Shown: positions 9,554 to 17,105, numbered from the stretch's first letter. The stretch: 64,000 bases of DNA from Verrucomicrobiaceae bacterium (GCA_015075365.1 JABTUN010000002.1:62001-126000), one strand, 5' to 3'. Program-made: numbers and translations. The notes: generated from the letters alone by a model not told the origin.

Positions 9554-10555
9554 ATGCTGATCCAAACGAAAGCCTTTGCCCGTGCCGGCCTGGTGGGAAA
9601 CCCCTCCGACGGCTACTTCGGCAAGACGATCTCCTTCATCATCCGCAACTTCCACGCGGAGGTCACCCTCTACGAGACGCCGGAGCTGCGCATCGAGCCC
9701 AACGAGCGGGACCACTCCGTCTTTGGCAGCATCGAGGAGCTGGCGCGCAATGTGCGGCAGTTTGGCTACTACGGCGGCATCCGCCTGCTCAAGGCGGGCG
9801 TGAAGCGCTTCTTCGATTATTGCATGAAGCAGGGCCACGAGCTGCACGGGCGGAATTTCACCCTGCGCTACTCCAGCAACATCCCGCCCCAGGTCGGCAT
9901 GGCCGGCTCCAGCGCCATCATCACGGCCTGCTGGCGCGCGCTCATGGAATTCTACCAGGTGGACATTCCCAAGCACCTCGTGCCCAGCCTCGTCCTCAGC
10001 GTGGAGAATGAGGAGCTCGGCATCCCGGCCGGCCTGCAGGACCGCGTCATCCAGACCTACGAGGGTGTCGTGTTCATGGACTTCAACCGCGCCAGCGTGG
10101 AGAAACTGGGCCACGGCTTCTATGAGGAGCTGGACCCCGCGCTGCTGCCGCCCGTCTATGTTGCCTACACCACCAAGCTCAGCGAGGGCACGGAGGTCTT
10201 CCACAACGACATCCGCGGCCGCTGGAACCGCGGGGAGCGGGAGATCGTGAGCGCCATGTACCACTGGGCCAACCTCGCCCACCGCGTGCGCGATCTGCTG
10301 GTGCAGGGAAAGGGGCGGGAGATCGGCCCGCTGCTCAACGAGAATTTTGACCTGCGCCGCCGCCTCTACAAGCTCAGCCAGGGAAACATCGACATGGTCG
10401 AGGCCGCGCGCAGCGTCGGCGCCAGCGCCAAGTTCACCGGCTCCGGCGGCGCCATCGTCGGCACCTACGAGGACGATGCCATGCTGGAAAAGATCCGGCA
10501 GGTCATGGAGCCCATGCAGGTGGCCGTCATCAAGCCGCAAATCCTGCCGGAGTAG
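9554..10555 (+). CDS. GHMP-family sugar kinase (glucuronokinase/arabinokinase-like)
   Basis: The 333-residue protein carries the three GHMP kinase motifs: an N-terminal R-A-G-L-V-G-N-P-S-D-G segment (10-20), the ATP-binding PPQVGMAGSSA loop (111-121), and the C-terminal GASAKFTGSGGA loop (289-300). D163 in GIPAGLQDR is placed like the catalytic aspartate. The N-terminal motif resembles glucuronokinase and related sugar-1-kinases more than mevalonate or homoserine kinase, so phosphorylation of a hexose, heptose or uronic acid is the best guess. An upstream TTG at 9491 would add 21 residues without family similarity, so the ATG at 9554 is preferred. A link to uronic acid metabolism would fit the CE15 esterase at 23.9-25.1 kb, but that is inference. 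Confidence 0.85.
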   Translation: MLIQTKAFARAGLVGNPSDGYFGKTISFIIRNFHAEVTLYETPELRIEPNERDHSVFGSIEELARNVRQFGYYGGIRLLKAGVKRFFDYCMKQGHELHGRNFTLRYSSNIPPQVGMAGSSAIITACWRALMEFYQVDIPKHLVPSLVLSVENEELGIPAGLQDRVIQTYEGVVFMDFNRASVEKLGHGFYEELDPALLPPVYVAYTTKLSEGTEVFHNDIRGRWNRGEREIVSAMYHWANLAHRVRDLLVQGKGREIGPLLNENFDLRRRLYKLSQGNIDMVEAARSVGASAKFTGSGGAIVGTYEDDAMLEKIRQVMEPMQVAVIKPQILPE

Positions 10556-10706
10556 AGCGTTCCTCAAAAAGAATATCTGAAAGGACCGGCGGGCGCGGCG
10601 GCTTCCGTGGCAGGGAAAGAGCGGATGACGCCGCCCATGGGGCTGCCCCGCCGCCGGGAATCTGACAGACATGTTGAGAACCGGTCTGCCCCCCCGCGTT
10701 GAATCT

Positions 10707-11414
10707 TCAAAGCTGGGCGCTGGACGTTCCCGCCACTTCCTCCCGCTTGTTCTTCAAGAAGCGGATGTCCTCGGCGATCTCGATGAAGACCGTGTCCTCG
10801 CAGATGTTCTTGGCATGGTCGCCCACACGCTCCAGAAAGCGCGCCACGAAGATCAGGTGGATGTAGCCCTCCAGCGCGCTCTGGCGGCCCTCCATCACGT
10901 TGATGATCTCCCGGTCCAGCGCCTTTTCCGCCGCGTCCAGCTCCTTGTCCAGCAGGCGGGCGGCCGCCGCCGCCTCCGTGTTGCCGTCGATAAAGGCCTG
11001 GATGCTGGCGTCCAGATTGCGCGCGCATAAATTGTACACCGGCTGGATCAGCTTCACCTCAGGCATCTCCGGCATGTTGTTGATGAGGCGCGCGCGCTTG
11101 GCGATGCTGCTCGCCTGGTCCGAGATGCGCTCCAGGTTGTTCGCCACGCGGATCGTGCCCATCACCGCGCGCAGGTCGTGCGCCGTCGGCTGGAATTTCA
11201 CCAGGATCTGCATGCCCAGCTTGTCCACCGCCTTCTCCAGCTCGTTCACGTCCTGGTCCGCGGCGATCGCGGCGTTGCACAGGTCCGTGTCCCGTTCCAG
11301 CAGGCCGCGCATGGCGCAGGCCAGGTTTTTCTGCGCCATGCTCGACATCGCCAGCACATCCTGGCGCAGGCGGTCCAGCGCGGCGTTGAAAGTGGACAGG
11401 ATATGTTCGTGCAT
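10707..11414 (-). CDS. phoU: PhoU-like phosphate signalling protein
   Basis: The 235-residue all-helical protein is a clear tandem repeat of the PhoU fold: E95-x-x-x-D99 in NNLERISDQ and E195-x-x-x-D199 in RFLERVGDH are the two metal-cluster motifs, one per three-helix bundle. PhoU represses the PhoR/PhoB phosphate response and modulates the PstSCAB transporter. No pst or pho genes are adjacent in this window, unlike the usual pst-phoU operon; they would have to lie elsewhere. An unusually good Shine-Dalgarno, AAGGAG, sits at 11421-11426 with six bases to the ATG, which fixes the start. It is convergent with the GHMP kinase gene. Confidence 0.93.
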   Translation of the reverse strand: MHEHILSTFNAALDRLRQDVLAMSSMAQKNLACAMRGLLERDTDLCNAAIAADQDVNELEKAVDKLGMQILVKFQPTAHDLRAVMGTIRVANNLERISDQASSIAKRARLINNMPEMPEVKLIQPVYNLCARNLDASIQAFIDGNTEAAAAARLLDKELDAAEKALDREIINVMEGRQSALEGYIHLIFVARFLERVGDHAKNICEDTVFIEIAEDIRFLKNKREEVAGTSSAQL

Positions 11415-11612
11415 GGCGTGCTCCTTGGGGTTTTCACCATGTAGCCCTCGTCAGGGCACCGGCGCAAGACGAAACCCGGCTCATCCGCGCCTCGGCTGCA
11501 TCCGGCCACGGCATCCAGCCAGCCGGCCTGCCGGCCCAGACGGGGCCGCCGCGAAAGGGCAAAATCTCCCCTCGGCGAGGTGCGTTCCCAGGCGGTGTTC
11601 CGCCTGTTCCCG

Positions 11613-11786
11613 TCAGGTTTTGGCCGGGTCCAGCACGATGCGCTCCGTCACCCGCTTGCCATCCACAAAAGCCGGGCGGAAGGGCGGCAGGCCCTGCTGC
11701 ACGAGCTGCCGCGCTTCCTGGTCGCTCATTCCCTTGGCCTTGAGGCGGCTGATTTGATGGATGCGTTGTTTTTGGGCTTCAAGCAT
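11613..11786 (-). CDS. Small hypothetical protein (57 aa)
   Basis: An open frame of 57 codons runs from the ATG at 11786 to a TGA at 11613-11615. The translation begins MLEAQKQRIHQISRLKAKG and continues with an amphipathic, charged helix, then a Pro-containing segment and a basic VDGKRVTERIV strand. The composition is that of a normal soluble protein rather than the Arg/Ala/Pro-rich bias of antisense frames here, which is why I include it. There is no clear Shine-Dalgarno and no family that I recognise. It sits in a 521-base gap between phoU and a divergent small gene at 11936. It may be a small DNA- or protein-binding factor, but nothing shows this directly. Confidence 0.5.
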   Translation of the reverse strand: MLEAQKQRIHQISRLKAKGMSDQEARQLVQQGLPPFRPAFVDGKRVTERIVLDPAKT

Positions 11787-11912
11787 GGCAGCAGGGGTGG
11801 GATGGCAGATTCGACCCGAAAATCGCCCGGGCGTTGAAAGCAGATGCAGTGCCCATGAGTGCCTATTTTTTAAAAACAGCCGGTCGTCCGGACCTGCGAG
11901 GTTGATAATTTT

Positions 11913-11918
11913 TATAAT
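11913..11918 (+). promoter_or_regulatory. Candidate -10 box
   Basis: A perfect TATAAT lies in a short AT-rich island (11901-11920) inside otherwise GC-rich sequence, 17 bases before the ATG at 11936. No convincing -35 box stands at 16-18 bases upstream. The island could also serve the divergent 57-codon gene, since its complement contains TATAAA-like sequence. This is suggestive only. Confidence 0.3.
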
Positions 11919-11935
11919 TACCTCATCTTTCCGGC

Positions 11936-12313
11936 ATGTCCGTCCTGCACTCGCCCCAACTCTCCCCTTCCCATGCCACGTCCGATCTGGCCGCGCAGCT
12001 TGAAGGCATGCTGCGCGAGCTCAACCACGCGCGCAACACCCTCGTCACCCAGATCGACGCCCAGATCGCCCGCGCCAACGGCTTGCTGCGGCACGTTCAG
12101 GAGATCGCACCGCCCCGCCACCTCCCTGCCCCGCCCCCGGCCATCCCCGGCATCATGCAGACGCCCCCCAAGCTCACCAGTGTCGTGCTCGCCTCCCCGG
12201 AGCAGCCCGGCCTCGATCCCGAGCTGGAGCAGGCCACCCTGGCCGAGTTGAACGAGGCCCTCGCCCTCGCCTTCACCGAGATCGCCTCCCGCGGCGGCAT
12301 GCTGCCAGCCTGA
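11936..12313 (+). CDS. Hypothetical protein, helical N-terminus (125 aa)
   Basis: A 125-residue soluble protein with no signal peptide. Residues 15-60 are predicted helical and heptad-like (SDLAAQLEGMLRELNHARN and following), then a Pro-rich linker (64-85) and a short acidic helix rich in Glu, Leu and Ala (95-120). This arrangement suggests a small coiled-coil or oligomerising protein, but no family is recognised. A TATAAT lies just upstream. It precedes the beta-helix protein by 70 bases on the same strand, so co-transcription is possible. The balanced composition and the AT-rich promoter-like island argue that it is real. Confidence 0.6.
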   Translation: MSVLHSPQLSPSHATSDLAAQLEGMLRELNHARNTLVTQIDAQIARANGLLRHVQEIAPPRHLPAPPPAIPGIMQTPPKLTSVVLASPEQPGLDPELEQATLAELNEALALAFTEIASRGGMLPA

Positions 12314-12383
12314 TCCTCGTCCCGCCTGCGGGTGCATCATTCCCCTGGCAGAAGCCCCCCGCCATGCGCGTTCGTAATCACGC

Positions 12384-13565
12384 ATGTTACCCCGCCTTCT
12401 TTGCCTCGCCGTCCTCTGCCTCCCCCTGCACGGTCACGCCCTGACTTCCGAGGAAATCCAGCGCTTCATTGACGAGGCCTCTCGCTCCAAGGACGGCGGC
12501 GAGGTCGTCATCCCGCCCGGCCGGCACCTCATCGAGCGCCCCTTGCAGATCCGCGCCGCCAAACGCCTTCAGATCATCGGCCTCGACCCGGAGATCACCA
12601 CCCTGCAACTGCCCCCGCTCGCCTTCGCGGAGGCCCAGTCCACCGCCGACACCGGCGCGCGGGAGATCGCCGCCCGCCGCCTCCAGCACCTGGGCCCCGG
12701 CATGCGCCTGCACATCGAGGCCCCCGGAGAGGTCGAGCCCTTCACCCAAAAGCCCCGCCCCTACCACCTCGCCACCGTGCAGGCCGTCGAAGGCAGCCGC
12801 ATTCTTCTGAAGGAGCCGCTGCGCTTCCCCTGCCCCGCCGGCACCCTCATCCGCGATGCCGACGCTCCCAACCTCTTTGAAATCCACGCCGGATGCGAGG
12901 ACATCCACATCGGCAAGCTCACCCTCGACGGCGGCCGGGTGGACGGAGATCCCCCCGTGCGCGGGCACACCCAGTTGTGCGCCATCTTCGCCCAGGGTGC
13001 CTACAGCGATGAAAAAGGCCCCACCGGTCCCTCCGTGAAGGGCCTGCGCGTCATCCGCTGCTTCATCCAGAACTGCCATGGCCGCGGCATCGCCCTCTAC
13101 GCCTGCCAGGAGCCCCTCATCGAAGACTGCACCATCCGCGACACCACGGACGAGGCCATCGACTTCGACCACTTCACCGCCGGCGGCATCGCCCGCCACA
13201 ACCACATCGCCCGCAGCCTCGTCGGCGTCGAGCTCAACGACGCCAGCGGCTGCCGCGTCGAGCAGAACGACCTCATGGACTGCGGCACCGGCATCCACCT
13301 GTGGCGCTGGTGCCGCCAGCCCGGCCTCAACGAAAACAACCTCATCCTCGGCAACCAGATCGACCGCACCACCGGCAACGCCATCCAGACCGCCACCGGC
13401 ACCCGCGCCAACACCTTCCGCGCCAATCTCATCCACGCCTCCGGCAAAAACGGCATCCTCCTCGCCGGCGAAGGCCAGGTCGTGAACGACAACCGCATCA
13501 CCGCCAGCGGCGGGAAGGACATCGCCATCCACGAAGGCACCCACACCCTCGATCCCGCCCGCTGA
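12384..13565 (+). CDS. Secreted right-handed beta-helix protein (pectate-lyase-like fold)
   Basis: The 393-residue protein has a signal peptide (about 1-19, LHGHA). It is followed by an N-terminal cap with the GGEVVIPPG segment that opens many single-stranded right-handed beta-helix (PL3/NosD/CASH) domains. From about residue 165 the chain shows regular parallel beta-helix rungs with N-x-I, G-I-x-L and C-x-I patterns (for example IRCFIQNCHGRGIAL, IEDCTIRDTTDEAIDF). These domains usually bind or cleave acidic polysaccharides. Catalytic residues of a particular lyase family cannot be assigned by eye. Export and the polysaccharide-related neighbourhood suggest a glycan role; it could equally be structural. 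Confidence 0.8.
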   Translation: MLPRLLCLAVLCLPLHGHALTSEEIQRFIDEASRSKDGGEVVIPPGRHLIERPLQIRAAKRLQIIGLDPEITTLQLPPLAFAEAQSTADTGAREIAARRLQHLGPGMRLHIEAPGEVEPFTQKPRPYHLATVQAVEGSRILLKEPLRFPCPAGTLIRDADAPNLFEIHAGCEDIHIGKLTLDGGRVDGDPPVRGHTQLCAIFAQGAYSDEKGPTGPSVKGLRVIRCFIQNCHGRGIALYACQEPLIEDCTIRDTTDEAIDFDHFTAGGIARHNHIARSLVGVELNDASGCRVEQNDLMDCGTGIHLWRWCRQPGLNENNLILGNQIDRTTGNAIQTATGTRANTFRANLIHASGKNGILLAGEGQVVNDNRITASGGKDIAIHEGTHTLDPAR

Positions 13566-13573
13566 TCCCCCCA

Positions 13574-13597
13574 TCGTAGAGGCAAACGTCCGTTTGC
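13574..13597. repeat. Three-way-junction repeat, half copy
   Basis: This contains only the first arm of the repeat seen complete at 13960-14018: TCGTAGA followed by the GGCAAAC hairpin, here with loop GTCC and a 6-base right arm. It lies 8 bases after the beta-helix gene stop and 6 bases before a nearly complete copy. Confidence 0.7.
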
Positions 13598-13603
13598 TTT
13601 CCC

Positions 13604-13662
13604 TCGTAGAGGCAAACGTGAGTTTGCCCCGGCTCCGGGAAGTCTCACGACTTCCACTACGA
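13604..13662. repeat. Three-way-junction (cloverleaf-like) repeat, copy 2
   Basis: TCGTAGA (13604-13610) pairs with ACTACGA (13656-13662) at 6 of 7 positions and encloses two perfect 7-bp hairpins with 4-base loops: GGCAAAC/GTTTGCC (13611-13628) and GGAAGTC/GACTTCC (13638-13655). The layout is the same as the copy at 13960-14018, with one mismatch in the outer stem. Confidence 0.75.
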
Positions 13663-13731
13663 AACCGGGGCACCGACCCGGTCCGCAGGTTTCACGTTTC
13701 AAGATGGAACCTTACGCGTTGGACGTTGCCC

Positions 13732-13900
13732 CGCGTTCGTAGTTCGGGCTTTAGCCCGCTCTGGGGTTGGACGTTCCGCGTTGGACGTTCGACGTTGAAC
13801 GTTGCCTGGGTCTGCCATCCTGTCGATCGGGGCAGCCCAAGAGAGAAGATCGAGGGGAGCCGGCCAGAAGTCAGAGGTGAGAAGTCAGAGGTCAGACGTG
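13732..13900. repeat. Left arm of an imperfect inverted repeat flanking the IS66 element
   Basis: It contains a palindromic GGGCTTTAGCCC core, serial GGACGTT/CGACGTT units, then GAAGTCAGAGG repeats ending CAGACGTG. The same blocks appear in the same order, inverted, on the far side of the IS66 element at about 16680-16820, with a second inverted copy of the first block at 16521-16605. Similarity in the first block is about 90% by eye. No open frame with protein-like composition occupies it. Confidence 0.7.
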
Positions 13901-13959
13901 CGGAAGCACCTGTGCTGTCGATCAGGGCACTGCTGTAGATCGGGGCACCGACCCGGTCC

Positions 13960-14018
13960 TCGTAGAGGCAAACGTCAGTTTGCCCCGGACCTGGGAAGTC
14001 TCACGACTTCCTCTACGA
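13960..14018. repeat. Three-way-junction (cloverleaf-like) repeat, complete copy
   Basis: The 59-base unit folds perfectly on paper: outer stem TCGTAGA (13960-13966) with TCTACGA (14012-14018), hairpin 1 GGCAAAC/GTTTGCC (13967-13984, loop GTCA), a 9-base spacer, and hairpin 2 GGAAGTC/GACTTCC (13994-14011, loop TCAC). All three stems are 7 bp without mismatches. A nearly identical copy lies at 13604-13662. The rest of 13566-14085 holds GGGGCACCGACCCGGTCC repeats (13667-13684, 13942-13959) and no gene. Confidence 0.8.
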
Positions 14019-14085
14019 AACCTCTCACGTCAGTTAGCGGTTCGCCGAGTGCCTCTGGTTTGAGGTTGCGTTTTGATGGCGACGG

Positions 14086-15642
14086 TTACGCCGCCTGGCG
14101 CTGAGCGATGGGTTGCAGGGCCTTGGCCCAGGCTTCGGGTGTCACGTCCTTGATCTGCCGGTTGGTGAGCGTCGGCAGGCGGGTGAGGACTTCCCGCAGG
14201 TAGGTTTGCGGGTCGATTCCTCGACTGCGGCAGGCTTCGATGATCGTGAAGAGGATGGCGCTGCGTTGCCCGGCTTCAGCTTCGCCGATGAACAGCCAGT
14301 TCTTTTTGCCGATGGCGGTTGGCCGGATGGCGTTCTCCACGGGGTTGTTGTCGATCTCGACTCGGCCGTCTTCGATATAGACGAGCAGCATGGGCCACAT
14401 CGTCAGGGTGTAGTCAATGGCTCTGCCGAGGGCACTCTGGGGTAGTTGTCTTCCTTTGAGCTTGATCCGGCTGAGTGCTCGGTGGATGCGTTCGACGATC
14501 ATGCGACTCTGGCTGGCTCGCACAGCTTGTCTTTGCTGCGCTCCGGCTTTGGTCTGGCGCAGTTGTTTTTCGATGCGGTAGAGATGCTGGATCTGCAATA
14601 GCATCCATCCAGCTTGTTGCGGCGTGCTCTCTGTTGCTTCGTGGAACTTGCGCCGCGCATGAGCCCAGCAGGCAGCCAGCGTGATGCGGCCTTCGCTTCG
14701 GTTCGCAAAAGATGGATAGGCTATGTAGCCGTCGCACTGCACGGTGCCGGTAAAATCAGCGGGGATGATGCGGTCCAGACATCGCGCGGCTCGGCTGGTG
14801 GCCCAGGTGAGGCTCACATCGGCTCCAGGGCGTTTGCACGCCCAGAGGTAGCCTTGTTTGGTTTCGCCGTTGCCGGGGCTGAGATACTCCACCGGCGTTT
14901 CATCAATCTGCACATAACCTCCGGCCATGACTCCGGTGTGGATGTGCTCATAAATCGGTCGCAGCCAGTCGGCGGCCAGCCCGAGCCAGCGTGCCATGCT
15001 CTGGCGTGGGATGGCGATGTCGTGCCGCGTGGCGTAGATCTGCTCCTGCCGGTAGAGCGGCAGATGATCGCAGTATTTGGCGACGATGATCTGCGCGAGC
15101 AGTCCTGGCGCGGCGATGCTGCGCTCTTGCAGTGTGTTTAGCGGGGCAATGATGGGCGCTTGGCGCGGCTCATCGCACTTCACATACTTCCGACGGATGA
15201 TGCGGCGGCGCAGGAACCGCGCGGGTTCGTAATCGAGCTGTTCGGTGATCTCTTCGCCGATGGAGCGCCAGGCTTCAGGATCAGCAACGACCTCATCAGG
15301 CTCGATGACCTCATCGACGGCGGGCAGATGCTCCGGCACGCGTGCTTCGCGCTCCTTGCGTGGTTTGATCTTGGCCGTGTCCTTGCCGCGCTTCTCGATC
15401 TCAGCCTCCAAGACGCCGGGGCTTGCGCTGGAGGCCGGGTCTTTTTTTGCGCCGTCATCTCCGCCTTGCAGCAGCAGCATGAGCTGGCCGTCATCGAGAT
15501 GCTCGCTGCTTTTCCCAAAGATGCGCCGGATGAGCAGGTCCACTTTTTCGCGCAGCAGTTTGATCTCGATCTGCTGAGCTTTGTTCTCCGCACGCAGCGC
15601 CGCGTTCTCTTCAGTGAGTCGGGCTTCCAGCGGTGTCATCAT
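14086..15642 (-). CDS. tnpC: IS66 family transposase TnpC (DDE)
   Basis: The 518-residue transposase is full length. The N-terminus is a leucine-zipper-like coiled coil (about 5-45), followed by a charged linker and the IS66 zinc-finger-like domain (about 150-200, ending near PLYRQEQI). The DDE catalytic domain shows the expected residues in context: D in YVQIDETPVEY, D in VQCDGYIAY, and E in IDNNPVENAIRP. The C-terminal IS66_C region follows (RSAILFTIIEACRSRGIDP). No frameshift or internal stop is present, so it could be active. Two consecutive Met codons occur at the start; the first at 15642 is used here. Confidence 0.95.
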   Translation of the reverse strand: MMTPLEARLTEENAALRAENKAQQIEIKLLREKVDLLIRRIFGKSSEHLDDGQLMLLLQGGDDGAKKDPASSASPGVLEAEIEKRGKDTAKIKPRKEREARVPEHLPAVDEVIEPDEVVADPEAWRSIGEEITEQLDYEPARFLRRRIIRRKYVKCDEPRQAPIIAPLNTLQERSIAAPGLLAQIIVAKYCDHLPLYRQEQIYATRHDIAIPRQSMARWLGLAADWLRPIYEHIHTGVMAGGYVQIDETPVEYLSPGNGETKQGYLWACKRPGADVSLTWATSRAARCLDRIIPADFTGTVQCDGYIAYPSFANRSEGRITLAACWAHARRKFHEATESTPQQAGWMLLQIQHLYRIEKQLRQTKAGAQQRQAVRASQSRMIVERIHRALSRIKLKGRQLPQSALGRAIDYTLTMWPMLLVYIEDGRVEIDNNPVENAIRPTAIGKKNWLFIGEAEAGQRSAILFTIIEACRSRGIDPQTYLREVLTRLPTLTNRQIKDVTPEAWAKALQPIAQRQAA

Positions 15643-15708
15643 GATGACATGATGCAGGGCAGATGGTGTGCCAGCTTGGTGTTATCTTGAGGATGAGCGG
15701 AGGTTTTT

Positions 15709-16062
15709 TCAATCTCGCTCATACCACGGGCGCATCGTCGCTTTGTGCATGTCGATGCCATCGGTGAGCAGCGCAAAAGCCTCTGGCGCGAGCTGCAGCT
15801 TTGTCTGACCAGACTCCGCCGCACGCGGCCAGCAGAACGTGCCTTTCTCCAACCGCTTCGTCATCAACCAGAGTCCCGTGCCATCGAAGTAAAGCACCTT
15901 GAGCCGCGTGTGGCGCCTGTTGGTAAAGACGAACAAAGCCCCGCTGCGCACGTCCTCCTTGAGCCGTTCACCGACAGCCGCATGCAGCCCATCGAACCCC
16001 TTGCGCATGTCGCAGGGTTCCATCGCGAGGAAGACCTTTAAACCACCCGTGAAGCTGAGCAT
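15709..16062 (-). CDS. tnpB: IS66 accessory protein TnpB (Orf2)
   Basis: The 117-residue protein matches the IS66 Orf2 family over its whole length: the conserved PCDMRKGFDGL segment near residue 20, GALFVFTNRRHTRLKVLYFDGTG in the middle, and a C-terminal RLEKGTF. TnpB is required with TnpA for IS66 transposition although its biochemical role is unclear. It starts 9 bases after the tnpA stop, so translation is probably coupled. Confidence 0.95.
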   Translation of the reverse strand: MLSFTGGLKVFLAMEPCDMRKGFDGLHAAVGERLKEDVRSGALFVFTNRRHTRLKVLYFDGTGLWLMTKRLEKGTFCWPRAAESGQTKLQLAPEAFALLTDGIDMHKATMRPWYERD

Positions 16063-16071
16063 GAGGTCGGA

Positions 16072-16449
16072 TCAAGCAAGGGATTGGACAAGCCGCGCAG
16101 CCAGCACCGCCTGCCGTTCATCAGCCACCTCCACGATCGCACCGCCCGGCAGGCGCACCAGTAAAGCCGGGGCAGGTGCCGCCTGCGCCGTCACCTGCAT
16201 AAAACGCACCGGCGCGTGGCTGTTGGACTTCGTGGGCGAGGGGCCGCGCTTTTGCGTCAACCCCTGGCTGTGCAGCCAGTTCCAGAACGTGTTCTTGGAG
16301 ATGCCCGCCATTTTGGCAAAAGCGGAGGCGGAAAGTCCGCTGCGCCGATACTCGGCGACAGCCTCCGCCCGTGCCTCAGCCGTGCTGCGCACACGACCCC
16401 GTGCGTCCCGTTTCAAAATCGTGAGTTGCCTGTCCATAACGTGGGACAT
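16072..16449 (-). CDS. tnpA: IS66 accessory protein TnpA (Orf1)
   Basis: The 125-residue protein has a helix-turn-helix segment (about residues 25-62, with AEYRRSGLSASAFAKMAGIS and a following W-x-x-L helix) typical of IS66 Orf1, then a basic Pro/Ser linker. The C-terminal strand pattern VRLPGGAIVEVAD is also found in this family. It is expected to bind the element ends. A second Met four codons in is an alternative start. It is the first gene of the tnpABC operon. Confidence 0.9.
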   Translation of the reverse strand: MSHVMDRQLTILKRDARGRVRSTAEARAEAVAEYRRSGLSASAFAKMAGISKNTFWNWLHSQGLTQKRGPSPTKSNSHAPVRFMQVTAQAAPAPALLVRLPGGAIVEVADERQAVLAARLVQSLA

Positions 16450-16510
16450 CCCTGACTCCCCACGCGCCCCGTTCCAAGTTCGTTCCCATGGTCGTTACGG
16501 TGACGGTTAC

Positions 16511-16905
16511 TCTCTTTCGGCCAACCCAGGGCGAACATTCAACGTCGAACGTCGAACGCGGAACGTCCAACACCAGAGCGGGCTAAAGCCCGAACTACGA
16601 ACGCGTACCTCCGCCCTCCGCTCTCTTTCGGTCAATCGGAATCCCGTTTGTCGGACGCGGCGCAGCGCGTCCCTACCGACCTCTCACGTCTGACTTCTGA
16701 CTTCTGACCTTTTTGTTCTTTTTCCTCTCTTTCGGCCAAGCCAGAGGCAACGCTCAACGTCGAACGTCCAACGCGGAACGTCCAACCCCAGAGCGGGCTC
16801 AAGCCCGAACTACGAACGCGCACCTCCGCCCTCCGCTCTCTTTCGGTTTGTCGGACGCGGCGCAGCGCGTCCCTACCCACCTCTCACGTCTGACCGGCCT
16901 CGCCG
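16511..16905. repeat. 215-bp imperfect tandem repeat, two copies
   Basis: Copy 1 (16511-16725) and copy 2 (16726-about 16905) each start TCTCTTTCGGCCAA. They continue through CGAACGT/GGAACGT units, the GGGCT(T/C)AAGCCC-type palindrome (given here in its inverted sense) and CGAACTACGAACGCG, then CCTCCGCCCTCCGCTCTC, and end at GCGCGTCCCTAC and CTCTCACGTCTGAC. The first half is the inverted counterpart of 13732-13812 left of the IS66. The stretch has no protein-like frame. Confidence 0.7.
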
Positions 16906-16915
16906 CTTTCGTTAG

Positions 16916-17035
16916 CAGGCTGCTGAAAAACGCCATCACCGGCCACTGGGCGGTGCTACAGCAGCGCGAGTTCCTGCGCTGTAGACCGGGGCAGTGACCC
17001 GGTCCGCAGGTCTTGCGGTGTTTTTCAGCAGCCTG
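16916..17035. repeat. MITE-like 120-bp element with terminal inverted repeats
   Basis: The left arm at 16916-16934 begins CAGGCTGCTGAAAAA. The right arm at 17017-17035 is its reverse complement with one mismatch in 19 positions. The 82-base centre contains another GGGGCAGTGACCCGGTCC unit like those at 13.67 and 13.94 kb. No target duplication is obvious. The arms resemble the CAGGCTG(C/T)TGAAAAA ends seen on several transposons, from memory; the element carries no gene. Confidence 0.65.
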
Positions 17036-17105
17036 TCAGGGTTTGGAGGCTGTCTTTGAGCGTCATGGGGGTTGAAGTGGGGCGGTGGGTTCTTATCCTG
17101 CCTGC

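Larger units (their letters stand above)
14078..16510 (-). mobile_element. IS66-family insertion sequence with tnpA, tnpB and tnpC
   Basis: Three minus-strand genes in the canonical IS66 order (tnpA, tnpB, tnpC) are intact and tightly spaced (9 and 66 bases). The limits are approximate. GGCGACGGTTAC (14078-14089) at the tnpC end and GGTGACGGTTAC (16499-16510) beyond tnpA are an 11/12 direct repeat. The second, read inward, starts GTAACCGTC, as IS66 ends usually start with GTAA. A matching inverted left end and an 8-bp target duplication were not found, so the true left terminus is uncertain. The element sits inside a repeat island rather than a gene, so no host gene is visibly interrupted. 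Confidence 0.85.

Noticed and set aside
10556..10706. GC-rich inverted segments as a terminator between the kinase and phoU genes
   Set aside because: The pairing is broken and no T-run follows in either direction.
14030..14060. GTTAGCGGTTCGCC as the left end of IS66
   Set aside because: It starts GT like IS66 ends but the match to the right end is too weak, and no target duplication supports it.
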